Notes: a model not told the origin generated them from the sequence alone. Positions 12,631 through 22,560 are shown, counted from the stretch's first letter. The stretch: DNA of 64,000 nucleotides from Bemisia tabaci (GCF_918797505.1 NC_092802.1:17939883-18003882), one strand, 5' to 3'. Numbers and translations are program-made.

Positions 12631-13777
12631 TATTAGAGGTTCAGGAGATCGCCTTACTTCCTTTCCTTATATTGTGCGCGTCTCTTGTCTTCTCAAAAAT
12701 CTGTCTCGATGATTACATATGATTGCAATGATAAGTACTAAATACTTATCATTGAGCTATTGCTACGGCTCTGTTGAAAGGGGCGCGTTTTCTTCTACTA
12801 CCTTTTATTTATTTATTTTTCCTTGTGACAAGTAACTTTTTCCCTTTGTGCGTCCTCTTAGGTCGTCTGCCGAGTGCAAAGTAATCCTATGGGTGTGTCA
12901 CGTGTGCAAGCGCTGTTAACATCACGTGCCCTTGTTTCTGCTGGCTTGTCTCATTTTTTAATCGACATTTTTTTTTCTTTATCAAAAGTCTACTTTGTCA
13001 TCGTTTTCACAGTCGCCAATTCTCAATTGAAAAAATTTAGCTAATCGCAAGTGGCATAGAAATGTTTAATCTCGGATGTAGGTCTCTTAAAAAGCAAAGA
13101 TTACGTTGTTATTAGGGAAAAATTTTAAGATAGAGGTCCAGACCGCCAGACCCAGTCTGTGATAGTTTCAATCACACAGTATCACAGCGAAACGTTCAAT
13201 AACTTTCATTCGATTCTCCCTGCTGAAAAATATTTTGATATTGGCATTGAGATAAGTTGCAAAAGCTTGAATGTAGTCCCGCCCTCGCGCTCATATCTGA
13301 ATAAATGAAAACGCGAGTGAGAAATCAAGTTCGCCTTCAACGGGATGGATGCAATTTGAGCGGCTCAGGAGTTGAAATAGTTGTATCACGCAACTTGGCA
13401 CCATGGCCGAAGGACGAATAGAAGCCAAGTGAGGGGATTTTGGTAGATTGGTCTGGATTATTTCCTTCTTTTCTTGCAGAATCAAGGACAGGTTGGCGAA
13501 AGTTTATGATAAATAAAATATTGAAATTTCACGTAATATATTTCATGAACTTTCAGAAATTTTTGAAAGGTATTGAAAAATACCGGTTCCTTTTCAAGTT
13601 TCTTAAAATTTAAGAATTATGACTTTCTTCTATTTATGTGTGTTTGAGTGGGGGTTGCATACTTAAGCCCCTGAAAAATATGAAATATTTCACAGCCTCG
13701 TGAAATTTCATGAAATATTTCACTGAAATTTCCGATCATTCATTTCTTTCTCACGTTTCATGCCACCCTTGCCACCC
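12631..13777. other. Intronic DNA, nothing assigned
   Basis: No recognised repeat termini apart from short T- and A-rich runs. A cluster of TGAAATATTTCA-like palindromes lies near 13530-13720. No exon candidates. Confidence 0.35.
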
Positions 13778-14053
13778 CAGGGTGTCTACAAGTCCGGAAA
13801 TAGCACTGATTTTTGAAAGGCGGTTCAGAAGTACTGAAAAAGTACGGAAATTCCGGCAGAAGGTCCGGAATGTTTCTATTTTTTTTGTTAGTTTTGTCTC
13901 AATTCGAGCGAAATTCAATTTTTTAAATTTCTTCAATAATCGGAAGTACTGGAAAAGTACTGAATTTTTCTGTTGAGGAGGAGGTACTGAATTTCTTGGG
14001 AATGTACTGAAAAAGTACTGATTTTTGGCTAGCCTGTTTTAGTAGACACTCTG
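13778..14053. repeat. MITE, CAGGGTGTCTAC family, copy 1
   Basis: Termini CAGGGTGTCTACAAGTCCGG and GTTTTAGTAGACACTCTG, interior repeating 'agtactgaaaaagtactg'. A 5-bp CACCC directly abuts both ends and may be the target duplication. A second copy (14735-14962) is inserted in another element. Interiors are simple and non-coding. Confidence 0.75.
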
Positions 14054-14505
14054 CACCCTGATCAGGGACAATCCCAGAATTTCGGGATAATCAGACCGGG
14101 ATCTTGTATGCAAAAATAGAGAAATTTGAAGTTTCACTGTACTCGCAACACCATACCCAAAACCAAAGCCGGCGAAATATATATCGGTCACGTCTGGACT
14201 ATTTTCGTCCCCCCGGATATTTGCTCGTCGCGTCGGATTGAAAAAAAAACAAGGTTATTAATAGCCCCGATTGAAAGCGATGAATCAATAAAGAGCTCGT
14301 AGCTTTTTGTCTCCTTTTTTTCAGGCGCGTCGAAAGAGCAACGAACCCCTTAATCGGACGCGCGTAATGAAGTCGTTTTTTTTTCCGCGTTTCGCTGTGT
14401 AAACACCGAGCTGGCGCTGCCTCGGAAACTCATCAGAAGTAGTTCACACTCGCCGTGTTTGTTTACGCCTTCTGTCGCATGGCTCCAGGCGGAGTTACTG
14501 TAATC

Positions 14506-14592
14506 TGCTGTGCTGAGGTAAAACGCCGTATGTCCCCTCGGAAGTTGCCGAAGTTCTCTCGATAAAATACCATTTTTGAGGAACAATTTTGA
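14506..14592. repeat. One-ended fragment, CTGCCGTGC family
   Basis: CTGCTGTGCTGAGGTAAAAC then gccgtatg and gaagttgccgaagttctctc, the 5' end of the family complete at 53677. The 3' end is missing; the fragment stops just before the element at 14595. Confidence 0.55.
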
Positions 14593-14594
14593 AT

Positions 14595-15196
14595 CAGGGT
14601 TGCCACAGTCAGGGAATACCGAAATGTCAGGAAATTTTTAAAAGTCGGGAAAAACCTGGGAATGTCAGGGAAAATGACGAAAATGTCAGGGAAAAATCCT
14701 TCAGTCACCTTCATTCGCGTTTTTGGAAAAGGATCAGGGTGTCTCTCTACAAGTCCGAAATTTCCGGAAAGTCCGGGAATAGTACTGATTTTTCAACAGC
14801 CGGATATTCAAATTTTTGAAATTTTTCGCATTTCGTCAACTGGAGGTACTGAGAAAGTACCGAGTTTTTCCCGCTAAGGAGGTACTGAATTTTGTGGAAA
14901 TGTACTGAAAAAGTACTGTAAAAGCACTGATTTTTGGTCAGCCTGTTTTGATAGACACCCTGCACCGGGAAAACCGGGAAGTGTCAGGGAAAATGACGAA
15001 AATGTAAAGGAAAATCCTTGATTCACCTTTATTTGCGTTTTTGGAAAAGGTTTGACGTCTCCGACAACTTGGTCTGAAAACTATTTCTAATTATGTGTCT
15101 TTCACCATCTGGCATAGCTTCAATTGTCAGGGAATTTCACCAAAATGTGTCAGGGAAATCAGGGGATTTCGTCTTCTACATTCTGTAGCAACCCTG
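14595..15196. repeat. hAT-like MITE, GTTGCCACAG family, split by a nested MITE
   Basis: Termini CAGGGTTGCCACAGTCAGGG and CATTCTGTAGCAACCCTG. The interior is the usual 'gtcagggaaaa' text, interrupted by the CAGGGTGTCT element at 14735-14962, after which the phrase 'accgggaaaaccgggaa' resumes. Without the insert the element would be about 370 bp. Confidence 0.75.
14735..14962. repeat. Nested MITE, CAGGGTGTCT family, copy 2
   Basis: Termini CAGGGTGTCTCTCTACAAGT and TTTTGATAGACACCCTG, interior close to the 13778 copy (ggaggtactg..., aaagtactga blocks). It lies inside the GTTGCCACAG-family copy, so it inserted later than that element. Confidence 0.75.
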
Positions 15197-15671
15197 TAAA
15201 TGTATTTTTTTTTAGTTTTGTGAAATTGAACATTCTTTATGAGTGAAGGTCTGGAGTTTCTTGAACATCAATTTTTTTCAAAAGGTGTATCCTCTGGAAG
15301 TATATCCTTTCGTGAACTAAGTAAGCAGGTTTTGGGAAAAATTTGTTATCACCGTGGCTAAAAGCAGGAGTCCACGCATTTTTACTTAAAATTCGCATCA
15401 CCGGGTACTTTTTCCAGTTGGGCACCGCCAAAAGCAATTTCGCCGTCGACGTAGGCGGAGCCAATTAAAGTGTCATCGGGTAACTTACGCCGTCGCTACA
15501 CAACTCGTTAGTCGATCTGACAGAGAGAGGGTGGTAATGTGAGTGTCTCGCGAAATTACGTAAAATTGAAGCGCTTTTCTAGGGAGAAAAAAGGAGGAGG
15601 AAGAGGGAGGAAGAAAAAAGCAGTGCTATTTTTGCCGCGAAAAATGTAGAAAGTGGATGAAGTTTTTTCTT
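15197..15671. other. Intronic DNA, nothing assigned
   Basis: No repeat ends recognised; a purine-rich aggagg tract lies near 15590-15625. Confidence 0.35.
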
Positions 15672-16622
15672 CCCTGATAAAAATCGGCAATAAGAGCTGC
15701 GTTTCAAAATACCATAGGAATTCTTATAGCCGGCTAAAGAAGGCTACAGAAAATCATACAGCTGGCTGTAGAATGCGGAGAAAATCATACGGCCGGTCTA
15801 TGCGAAGCGATAAAAAATTATGCAGCCGGGCTACAGTTCCTATCACCGGGCTTTACACTTTATCGCCTGGCTGTTGCTTTTTCGCCATCGACCATAAAAG
15901 GCTATAAGAAATTGTGCAGAAATGCGTGTGCTTTGGAAAAAATTAAGTTTGATACGGAACCACCTTTATATTTATAAAACACACATTATATTTTCCTTTA
16001 ATACATATTTTTTTCCTCAATTAAAATAAGAATAATCTATACAGGATTTGCAAACATTTCAAAATCATGAGTTGAATAACGCTGACTCCGCCAGATTAAA
16101 TATTAGAGCCTAACACAAAGCGGAGCGGCGACGCACTGGCGCCTACAAACCTAACAGGGATACTTCACGCATTGCGCAACGCGTGAAGTATCCCTGTTAG
16201 GTTTGTAGGCGCCAATGCGCGTTCCGCGCTGGCTGCTCGCCTGCCGCGCCGCAGCGTGACACGGCGCTTGAAGCAACTATTTCACACCAGAGGTATTGCA
16301 CAGTATTACACGAAACTGAAGGAGCTCTAATATATTAGTAATGGCAAGCATCCATTAAAAGTACGGAGCTTTCCTCGCAAAATAAATCAAGATACTACGG
16401 CCCAAAAAGAGAGCAGTATTCCAAAAACTCACTAAGTCCTAGCATCCGTAATTGGTAACGTTTAGCATACACTTTATCGCCTGGCTGTTGCTTAGTCGCC
16501 ATCGGCTATAAAAGGCTATAAGAAATTGGGTAGCCGGCTATAGAAGCTATTGGAAATCTTACAGCCGGCTGTAGCTCTATGGTATTTTGGAACACAGATT
16601 CTACTGCCAATTTTTACCAGGG
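15672..16622. mobile_element. 951-bp TIR element, CCCTGGTAAAAATTGGC family, copy 1
   Basis: Ends CCCTGATAAAAATCGGCAAT and CTGCCAATTTTTACCAGGG are inverted, and sub-terminal blocks match too (caaaataccataggaattct / ctatggtattttggaacac). The interior carries repeated 'atagccggcta' motifs and a central 78-bp palindrome. No transposase, so it is non-autonomous. A full second copy in opposite orientation is at 55846-56765 and a truncated one at 62176-62694. Confidence 0.8.
16137..16214. repeat. 78-bp near-perfect palindrome inside the element
   Basis: TGGCGCCTACAAACCTAACA opens and TGTTAGGTTTGTAGGCGCCA closes it, with gggatacttcacgcattgcg / cgcgtgaagtatccc in the middle. The same hairpin occurs in the copies at 56261-56337 and 62501-62580. 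The arms resemble the degenerate GCGTGAAGTATT / AGACTG / TAGGCGC units at 21955, 23074, 41340 and 45920. Confidence 0.8.
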
Positions 16623-16890
16623 TCGAAATCTGTACCTATATGCGTTTCAGTTTGAATCAGTTTTCCTCAAAATTTCCCATCAATAAAAAAAAACATTACG
16701 TTTTTCTTCTGTTTTCTTTGATTTTCGACTTTTGGCCCCTCAAAATGTTCCGTCCATCCAAATTTTTGGGACTTTTCCACGTTTTCACGTGCCCGCGGGT
16801 GCGCGATCGGGCATTTTCTGCACCCCTGGTTCCAGGTCCGGCCGGGTGGCGGGGGGGGGGGGGGGGGGTTAGTAGAAAGACCGGTGCCCT
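16623..16890. other. Intronic DNA with an 18-20 base G run
   Basis: Nothing gene-like. A poly(G) tract of about 18-20 bases sits at about 16850-16868, directly before the element at 16891. Such runs recur through the window next to repeat boundaries. Confidence 0.5.
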
Positions 16891-17524
16891 CCAGAGTCCT
16901 TTTATGCTGAGAGTCAAGACAATGTGAATCCATCTCTGATTGGTTCCCGTATTTTAGGTCTTTACAGTGTCATAAACGGGAATATAGATTACATTTTCAC
17001 CGATTGCAAAGATTATAATCTGGAATGGACCGGGGAATTACGGTTTCGACAAGGAACAAACGGAATGAGAGGAGGAACGGAGAAAGGAATTTGAGAATGA
17101 GCCGATCAAAGATTACGAAAAACGTTCAATTTCTGTAATCTTTATTCCCGTTTGTGACTCCATGAGGAGGTGTTGTCTCGACTCTCAGTATAAAGGGACT
17201 CCAGTGCCCACTAGAGTCCCTTTATACTGACAGTCAAGACAATTCGGCTCATGGATGTCACAAACGGGAATAAAGATTACACAAATTGACAGTTTTTCGT
17301 AATCTTTGATCGGCTCATTCTCAAATTCCTCTCTCCGTTCCTTCTCTCATTCCGTTTGTTCCTTGTCGAACCCGTTATCCCCTGGTCCATTCCAGATTAT
17401 AATCTTTGCAATCGGTGAAAATGTAACCTTTATTCCCGTTTGTGACACTGTGAAGGCCTAAAATACGGGAACCAATCAGAAATGGATTCACATTGTCTTG
17501 ACTCTCAGTATGAAGGGGCTCTAG
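16891..17524. repeat. Two MITE copies head-to-head: a ~630-bp palindrome
   Basis: Copy A (16891-17202) and copy B (17211-17524) are the same roughly 315-bp element in opposite orientations, separated by about 8 bp. Ends are of the form AGAGTCCCTTTATACTGAGA and TCTCAGTATAAAGGGACTC. Both carry gattggttcccgtatt, ttcaccgattgcaaagatta, and aaggaacaaacggaatgaga or its reverse. A transcript through this would fold into a hairpin with arms of about 300 bp. Further copies lie at 19423 and 36150. Confidence 0.8.
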
Positions 17525-17999
17525 TGCCCACGTGAGGATGGGCCCCTGGCTGAGCGGCAAGCGCGGCAATGAGGGAAGAATTACGAAAGGTCAGGAGTCG
17601 GAGCACTTGCAGTTTCAGTTGGGCGAGTGGCGAATGCGAGTGGCAATTGGCGACGGAGCCGGGCGGAATATCGGGCGTCGTGAGCGCGGACGTGACTCCG
17701 CTCAGATTCGCACTCGGGGGCCCCGATCTGCAGGGCTCTTCTTCTCCCAGGATCATCTCCATTGTTGCCGACGGAGATCTTCTTCCAACAGTTCAGAAAA
17801 TTCCCAACAGGAACCAATGGGCTTCTTGCGAACTCCAGCTGGAGCAAGTACTCCATTGTTGCCGAAGGAGATCTTCTTCCAATAGTTAGAAAATTCCGAA
17901 CAGGAACCAATGGGCTTCTTGCGAACTCCAGCTGGAGCAAGTAGAGTATCTTTATAGGGAGAGCATGGCCACTGGGCCCCATGGAGCAGCGTAGGGCCC
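17525..17999. repeat. Partial tandem duplication, ~94-bp unit
   Basis: The segment starting CCATTGTTGCCGACGGAGAT (17759) repeats from 17853 as CCATTGTTGCCGAAGGAGAT. Each copy contains gaaccaatgggcttcttgcg and aactccagctggagcaagta. A shorter related block, with gagcatggccactgggcccc, recurs at about 18180-18255 between the two halves of the ATGGCGGC array. The stretch looks locally duplicated rather than coding. Confidence 0.65.
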
Positions 18000-18545
18000 A
18001 AAAATGGCGGCGCTTTGGGCTCAAAAATGGCGGCGCTTCGGGGCCAAAAAATGGTGGCGCTTCGGGGCCAAAAATGGCGGCGCTTTGGGCCTGGCAGCGC
18101 TTTGGGTTCAACAATGGCGGCGCTTTGGGCTCAACAATGGCGGCACTTTGAGCTTTTTGGCTCATTGGTTGGTGGATTCAATGGGCGGCTTGCGAACTTC
18201 AGCTGGAGCAAGTAGAGTACCTCTATAGGGAGAGCATGGCCACTGGGCCCCGTGGAGCAGCGTAGGACCCAAAAATGGTGGCGCTTTAGGCCTCAAAATA
18301 GTGGCGCTTTGGGCCTCAAAATGGCGGCGCCTCGGGCTCAAAAATGGCGGCGCTTTGGGCCAAAAATTGGCGGCGCTTCGGGGCCGAAAAATGGCGGCGC
18401 TTCGGGGCTTAAAAATGGCGGCGGTTTGGGCCTCAAAATGGCAGCGGTTTGGGCTCAACAATGGCGGCGGTTTGGGCCTCAAAATGGCGGCGCTATGGGC
18501 CTCAAAATGGCGGCGCGTTAGGCTCAATAATGGCGGCGCTTTGTT
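18000..18545. repeat. Tandem array of ~20-bp AAAATGGCGGCGCTTTGGGC units
   Basis: About 19 units, six or seven at 18000-18150 and twelve at 18262-18545, each of the form AAAATGGCGGCGCTTTGGGC with C/T and G/A substitutions. The GC-rich array stands out from its AT-rich surroundings. The core matches the known YY1/Pleiohomeotic-type recognition core (GCCAT on the other strand). The open frames across it on both strands are by-products of the repeat, not genes. Confidence 0.8.
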
Positions 18546-18821
18546 TTGGTTTTTGAGGATCGGAGGGGGGAGTGTCATTGCCAACTTTTGACGGTTATCA
18601 CTAACCGCACTTGCTGCCAAACTTACTACATATTTGATGATTTTTCTCGACAGGTTTAAAACTATGTAAATACATCGTAATAATGCATGTAAGTAAAGTT
18701 CTCAACGAGTTTCCATCAAGCCCATTCCGATTTGATTCGTCCATCGCAGGTATCTTCTCTGCCAGAATTTTTCACACGTTCCGTTCTCTGCAATCTGTTT
18801 CCCGATCCTATTCGCCTCCAT
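18546..18821. other. Intronic DNA, nothing assigned
   Basis: No recognisable repeat or exon. Confidence 0.3.
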
Positions 18822-18979
18822 TGGCGGATCCAGCAAATTGGCAACATTGTCTTTTTTCCATTTAAATCTTTGGAATGTATCGATTCTTGGACGAGGCAGG
18901 TGCTCTGACAAGAATCGATTATTTAGCATAGGTTTAAATGGAGGAAATTCGGTGTTGCCAAATTGCTGGATCCGTCTCT
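18822..18979. repeat. Foldback element, GGCGGATCCAGCAA family, copy 2
   Basis: Ends TTGGCGGATCCAGCAAATTG / GCAACA and TGTTGCCAAATTGCTGGATC / CGTC are inverted, with inner mirrored ccatttaaatctttgg and gcataggtttaaatgg and an ATCGATTC pair. Same layout as 9928-10088. Confidence 0.75.
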
Positions 18980-19422
18980 GTTCGCCTCTGAGGTTTCTGA
19001 GAGCTAGAGCCCCAGAACGAGCCCCAAATCCGGGGGCTCGAAGTAGCGGGGCGTCCCTAGAGGGAGGCTATTTCGAGTCCTGGCTTCGGAATTCGAGCGT
19101 CGCGGCGTCGGTGGGCCCGCTGCACCGCGACGCGTGTTGGGAGGGTTGTGCAACAGATAGAGCGACGCCCACCCCCACCACCACCCCCAATTCTGACCGC
19201 GAGTCGATGCCCCGGCTCCGCGCCTTTCCTCTTCCTGTCCTGTCAATCGCGAGCTCGGCGCTCTGGGTTATTATAGGAGGGTCGCGTTACCGGCGCCTTG
19301 CGTATAGGCAACAACTGTTGCGCCCTGTCAGGTCAACGTACGAGCGAACAGCGATTGATCGAGGGTCCTTAAGGTGACACGGAATATTTCATAAAACCTC
19401 AGCCCGGGCTTCTTGTATTTGT
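18980..19422. other. GC-rich island, unassigned
   Basis: Notably GC- and CpG-rich (tcgcggcgtcggtgggcccg; gtcgcgttaccggcgccttg). An open frame runs through it, but it has no start context, splice signals or recognisable domain. It could be an internal CpG island, a foreign insertion, or an unrecognised repeat. Confidence 0.35.
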
Positions 19423-20055
19423 CAGAGTCCCTTTATACTGAGAGTCAAGACTATGTGAATCCATCTCTGATTGGTTCCCATATTCTAGGCCTCCAAAGTG
19501 TCACAAACGGGAACGAAGATTCCATTTTCACTTCACTCGTATTCCGGCTGTGGTGGAAGCTTTTAATTTCGGGACTTCAACATTCAACTGTTGACTTTAC
19601 CTATATGGTTGATGTTCAACAACGTGTTGGAAGTTTCGTTTTGCAAACAAGCCGAAGTTTGGGAAACTCGTTTGGCTTACGACGTCACCCGAAGCTCATC
19701 ATCCACCATGTAGGTAGGTCAACAGACGAAAAAATGAGCGATGACTGTTGCTTCCTAATAATTTTTCATAAGGAACTGTTGCATACCCGAAAGTAAAAGC
19801 TTCTACCTGTAGCCAAGAGGCCAGTGGAGGGTCTCTTGTCTCTGATTTTCATCGACTGCGAAGATTATAATGCAGAATGGACCGGGGAATAACGGGTTCG
19901 ACAAGGAACAAACGGAATGAGAGAAGAAACGGAGGAAGGAATTCGAGAATGAGCCGATCAAAGTTAACGAAAAACTGCCAATTTGTGTAATCTTTATTCC
20001 CGTTTGTGACTTCATGAGGGGGTGTTGTCTTGACTCTCAGTATAAAGGGACACTA
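19423..20055. repeat. CCCTTTATACTGAGAG MITE split by a nested element
   Basis: Starts AGAGTCCCTTTATACTGAGA and ends TGACTCTCAGTATAAAGGGA. The family text breaks after 'ccattttca' at 19530 and resumes at 19845 with 'attttcatcgactgcgaaga', so the insert is 19532-19844. Confidence 0.75.
19532..19844. repeat. Nested element with GTCTCTTGTCTCTG end, copy 1
   Basis: The interior (ggtggaagcttttaatttcg ... gttgatgttcaacaacgtgt ... gctcatcatccaccatgtag) closely matches 57449-57768, where both CAGAGACAAGAG / CTTTTGTCTCTG ends are intact. Here the left end has lost about 12 bases. It is flanked by ATTTTCA on both sides, which fits an 8-bp hAT-like target duplication with one change. Confidence 0.7.
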
Positions 20056-20189
20056 GTGTTGGTCGATGGGGTGGGTCGAGCAAAAAGGAAGCAAAGGTTT
20101 TCCAATTATAGAGCTTAGATGTTTGATGCCGTGTTTGGTCTAACGCGTCAACCGCGAGAAGCTAGTCAAGCTGAATCTCAAGGACAGTT

Positions 20190-20436
20190 GGACGGAGTTA
20201 AGCAGAAAGGAACCAAGCCACATCGGGATCGAACGGAGAAAAAGAGGTTTAAAGTTTGGCTCCTGCATTAGACTCAATGCAAAAGATAAACTTCAAGTTC
20301 AATTTCTACAAAATTTGCTCCAACAAAAACTTTGAATTTTTGGCGATGGATAGTAGAGCAGTGGTTGAGTTCAAAACCACTCATAACTCAATTTTTACCA
20401 AAATGTGGGTTGGTTCCTTTCTGCTTAACTCAGTCC
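20190..20436. repeat. MITE with 4-bp AGTT duplication, GGACGGAGTTAAGCAG family
   Basis: The left terminus GGACGGAGTTAAGCAGAAAG (then gaaccaa) and right terminus (ttggttc then CTTTCTGCTTAACTCAGTCC) are about 30-bp inverted repeats. AGTT directly flanks both ends. The related copy at 27646-27897 is flanked by AATT, so the 4-bp duplication is consistent. 247 bp, non-coding. Superfamily not assigned. Confidence 0.8.
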
Positions 20437-20867
20437 AGTTAACTCTCTTGATTCGAAGACCACTGGAAAATCAGGGAAACTTGGTTTTTCATCCGCAGGG
20501 AAAATGTCTTTCTTTCACAACAAGGTGGCAGCCTCGTCTTCGTCGGTGTTTGTGGCGAAAAGATATCATTTTCGTCCGGCGTTACGGGCGGTTACGATCA
20601 TGATGCATGTTTACTTGATTTATACACATTCGCGGAAATCAAATACGCAGAGGGATTCGCGCTGCTTCCTGCACCGTTAACGTTTCGAGAAGGTCTCGCT
20701 GTGGAAAACAGCGCTCCGGGTCTGCACGCTGTACAGGGTGTCTTAAAATTATCAGTTCTAGGTATCTAATTTTCTATGATAATCTAAACAGCTTTCCGTG
20801 GCACGCCTTGAGTGGACCAATGAACGATGTTTCATTTCGTTGGTAGGTTTTGTTTGTCCGGCTGAAT
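20437..20867. other. Intronic DNA, nothing assigned
   Basis: No exon signals or repeat ends recognised. Confidence 0.3.
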
Positions 20868-21862
20868 TCCGCCTTCATTTTGACACAAAGGCATGTACTT
20901 AGGCATTAAAAATACCGAGAAGCACGAATATAGTTATCTATTCAAGAACATACATTAATCTCGCACCATGAACTGGACTACATTTTGCAATTTGGAACTA
21001 TAAATTCTAGCCCAGTTTAAAAACAACGTATGTGCCATTAGTTTCCCTATGCACGTAAGTGTTTTTCCAGAAGAGCCAGAATTTATAGTTCCAAATTGCA
21101 AAATGCAGTCCAACTGTTTTAAACCTGTAGATCATCCGTATACCTGTGGACCGGTATCGTTTCGCCTTCAATTTGGCCACAAAGGCAACAAACCAATTGG
21201 GGAGTGCGAATTGTTGCCTGTTTGAAAGAGACACATTTATCTTGTGCCTTAAACTCTAAGAGCATTAATAAGCCATGCATAAACCGCCCTTCAACTTCGT
21301 CGCACTTGAGGACCTTTCCGACTAAACAGCATACACCCATATCAATGTCGGTAAAATTTTGAAACTCTTCCTTTTTTATAGGTATCCGAAAGCACCCACA
21401 TTGTAAATTTCTTTGCCAAATTTTCAGATTGATAGAAAGAAAATTTGTGGCAAACAGTCGAATGTGTGCAAATTCTTAGCATCGTTGACATGAGTATGTG
21501 CTGTTTGGTCGCAAATGTCATTTGCAATAAACCGACTTGAAAGCGTAAATACCTATACCTATTCGATAACTTACTTTTATATCGCATCACAAACTTGGAT
21601 AAAACCAAATTGATAAGGCGCAAACCAATGGACGAGAAATGTCGACCTGAGGTTCGCCTTCATCTTCGCCGCATAGGCAAAAAACATACCGGGAAGCTCG
21701 AATAGTTACCTATTTACTTTTTTATCGCTTTTAAAGCTTCGATTGGACCTATTAACGACGTTATTAACCTATTAGTAGGTAGATCGTCCATCTAAGACTT
21801 GCCTTCATTTTTGCTGTGTAGGAAACAACACACCGGAGAGCACGAATCTATTCGTAAAACAT
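20868..21862. repeat. Four dispersed degenerate ~80-bp repeats
   Basis: The pattern GCCTTCATTTT, then gcC(a/g)caAGGCAA, then aaacataccgggaagcacgaat, then a TTACCTATTT-like end appears at about 20868-20945, 21150-21230, 21650-21720 and 21795-21862. They are all in the same direction with uneven spacing. Old, diverged local duplications are the simplest reading; non-coding. Confidence 0.55.
20969..21113. repeat. Inverted repeat with ~40-bp arms
   Basis: GAACTGGACTACATTTTGCA then atttggaactataaattct is mirrored by agaatttatagttccaaatt then GCAAAATGCAGTCCAACTG. It lies within the degenerate repeat field. Confidence 0.65.
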
Positions 21863-22244
21863 ATACCAATCATCTCACGGTCGAGGAGTTTCGTACCCCT
21901 GCGTTTGGTCTTACAAACCGAATGTTTCGTTTTGTTCCAACCAGCGACCGCACTGCGTGTTTGGCGTAGTGCGTGAAGTATTCTCGCAGTCTCGTAGGCG
22001 CTCACATGCGTTACCCTTCAACCGGCGACCGTACTGTGTTTGACGTAATGCGTGCGCAGTAGTTTGACTCTCTTTTTTTTAGTGCGGTCAGTCAGCGCAC
22101 CCTGTATATGTAAACAGAAGGATTTCCAACCCATGCGTTCAATCCGGCATCGTCGGTGGGCTAACAAGCCGGCCCACCTCGTCTCGCGAGCCGCATGCTA
22201 TACGGTCTATGATTTTAAATTAACGCTGCAGCAATTTTATTTAT
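21863..22244. repeat. Degenerate GCGTGAAGTATT / TAGGCGC units
   Basis: Around 21945-22050, ccgcactgcgtgtttggcgt, agtgcgtgaagtattctcgc and agtctcgtaggcgct are followed by a second partial copy. The same module occurs in tandem at 23074-23200 and, inverted, at 41326 and 45900. The rest of the interval shows nothing. Confidence 0.5.
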
Positions 22245-22560
22245 CGCCAGCCCCCCCCCCCCCCCCGACGCGCGGACGAGGGGCGCAGAGGTGAACGCTC
22301 GACCCGTGGCGCGTTACACTTTGACACTTTCGCAGCCCCCCTCCGTCCGGTGCTTTGGCGGCCGGGGGGGGGGGGATAAGTTGGCAAGGCTCGCTTTTGC
22401 GGAACTCGCTGTCAGGGAATTAATAGGGTTTATGGGGATGAGGGGGGCGGACGAGGCCTTTTACTAAGTTGGGTTTTTGCGGTCGATGGAGCTTTGCGGT
22501 GGTTCGAGGCGCGGGCTTAAAAAGGTTCATGCCTTGAACTATCGTGTGGTTTGCAGCATT
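22245..22560. other. GC-rich patch with poly(C) and poly(G) runs
   Basis: A C run of about 18 bases lies near 22250-22266 and a G run near 22364-22374, in GC-rich DNA without exon signals. Similar runs recur in the window. Confidence 0.5.

Noticed and set aside
17581..18165. 194-codon open frame on the minus strand
   Set aside because: It runs through the ~94-bp duplication and the ATGGCGGC array; the peptide is a repeat of the array unit (APPFLGPEAPPF-like). No start context, splice support or family resemblance.
18162..18620. 152-codon minus-strand open frame with RRHFEAQ repeats
   Set aside because: Pure translation of the 20-bp tandem array.
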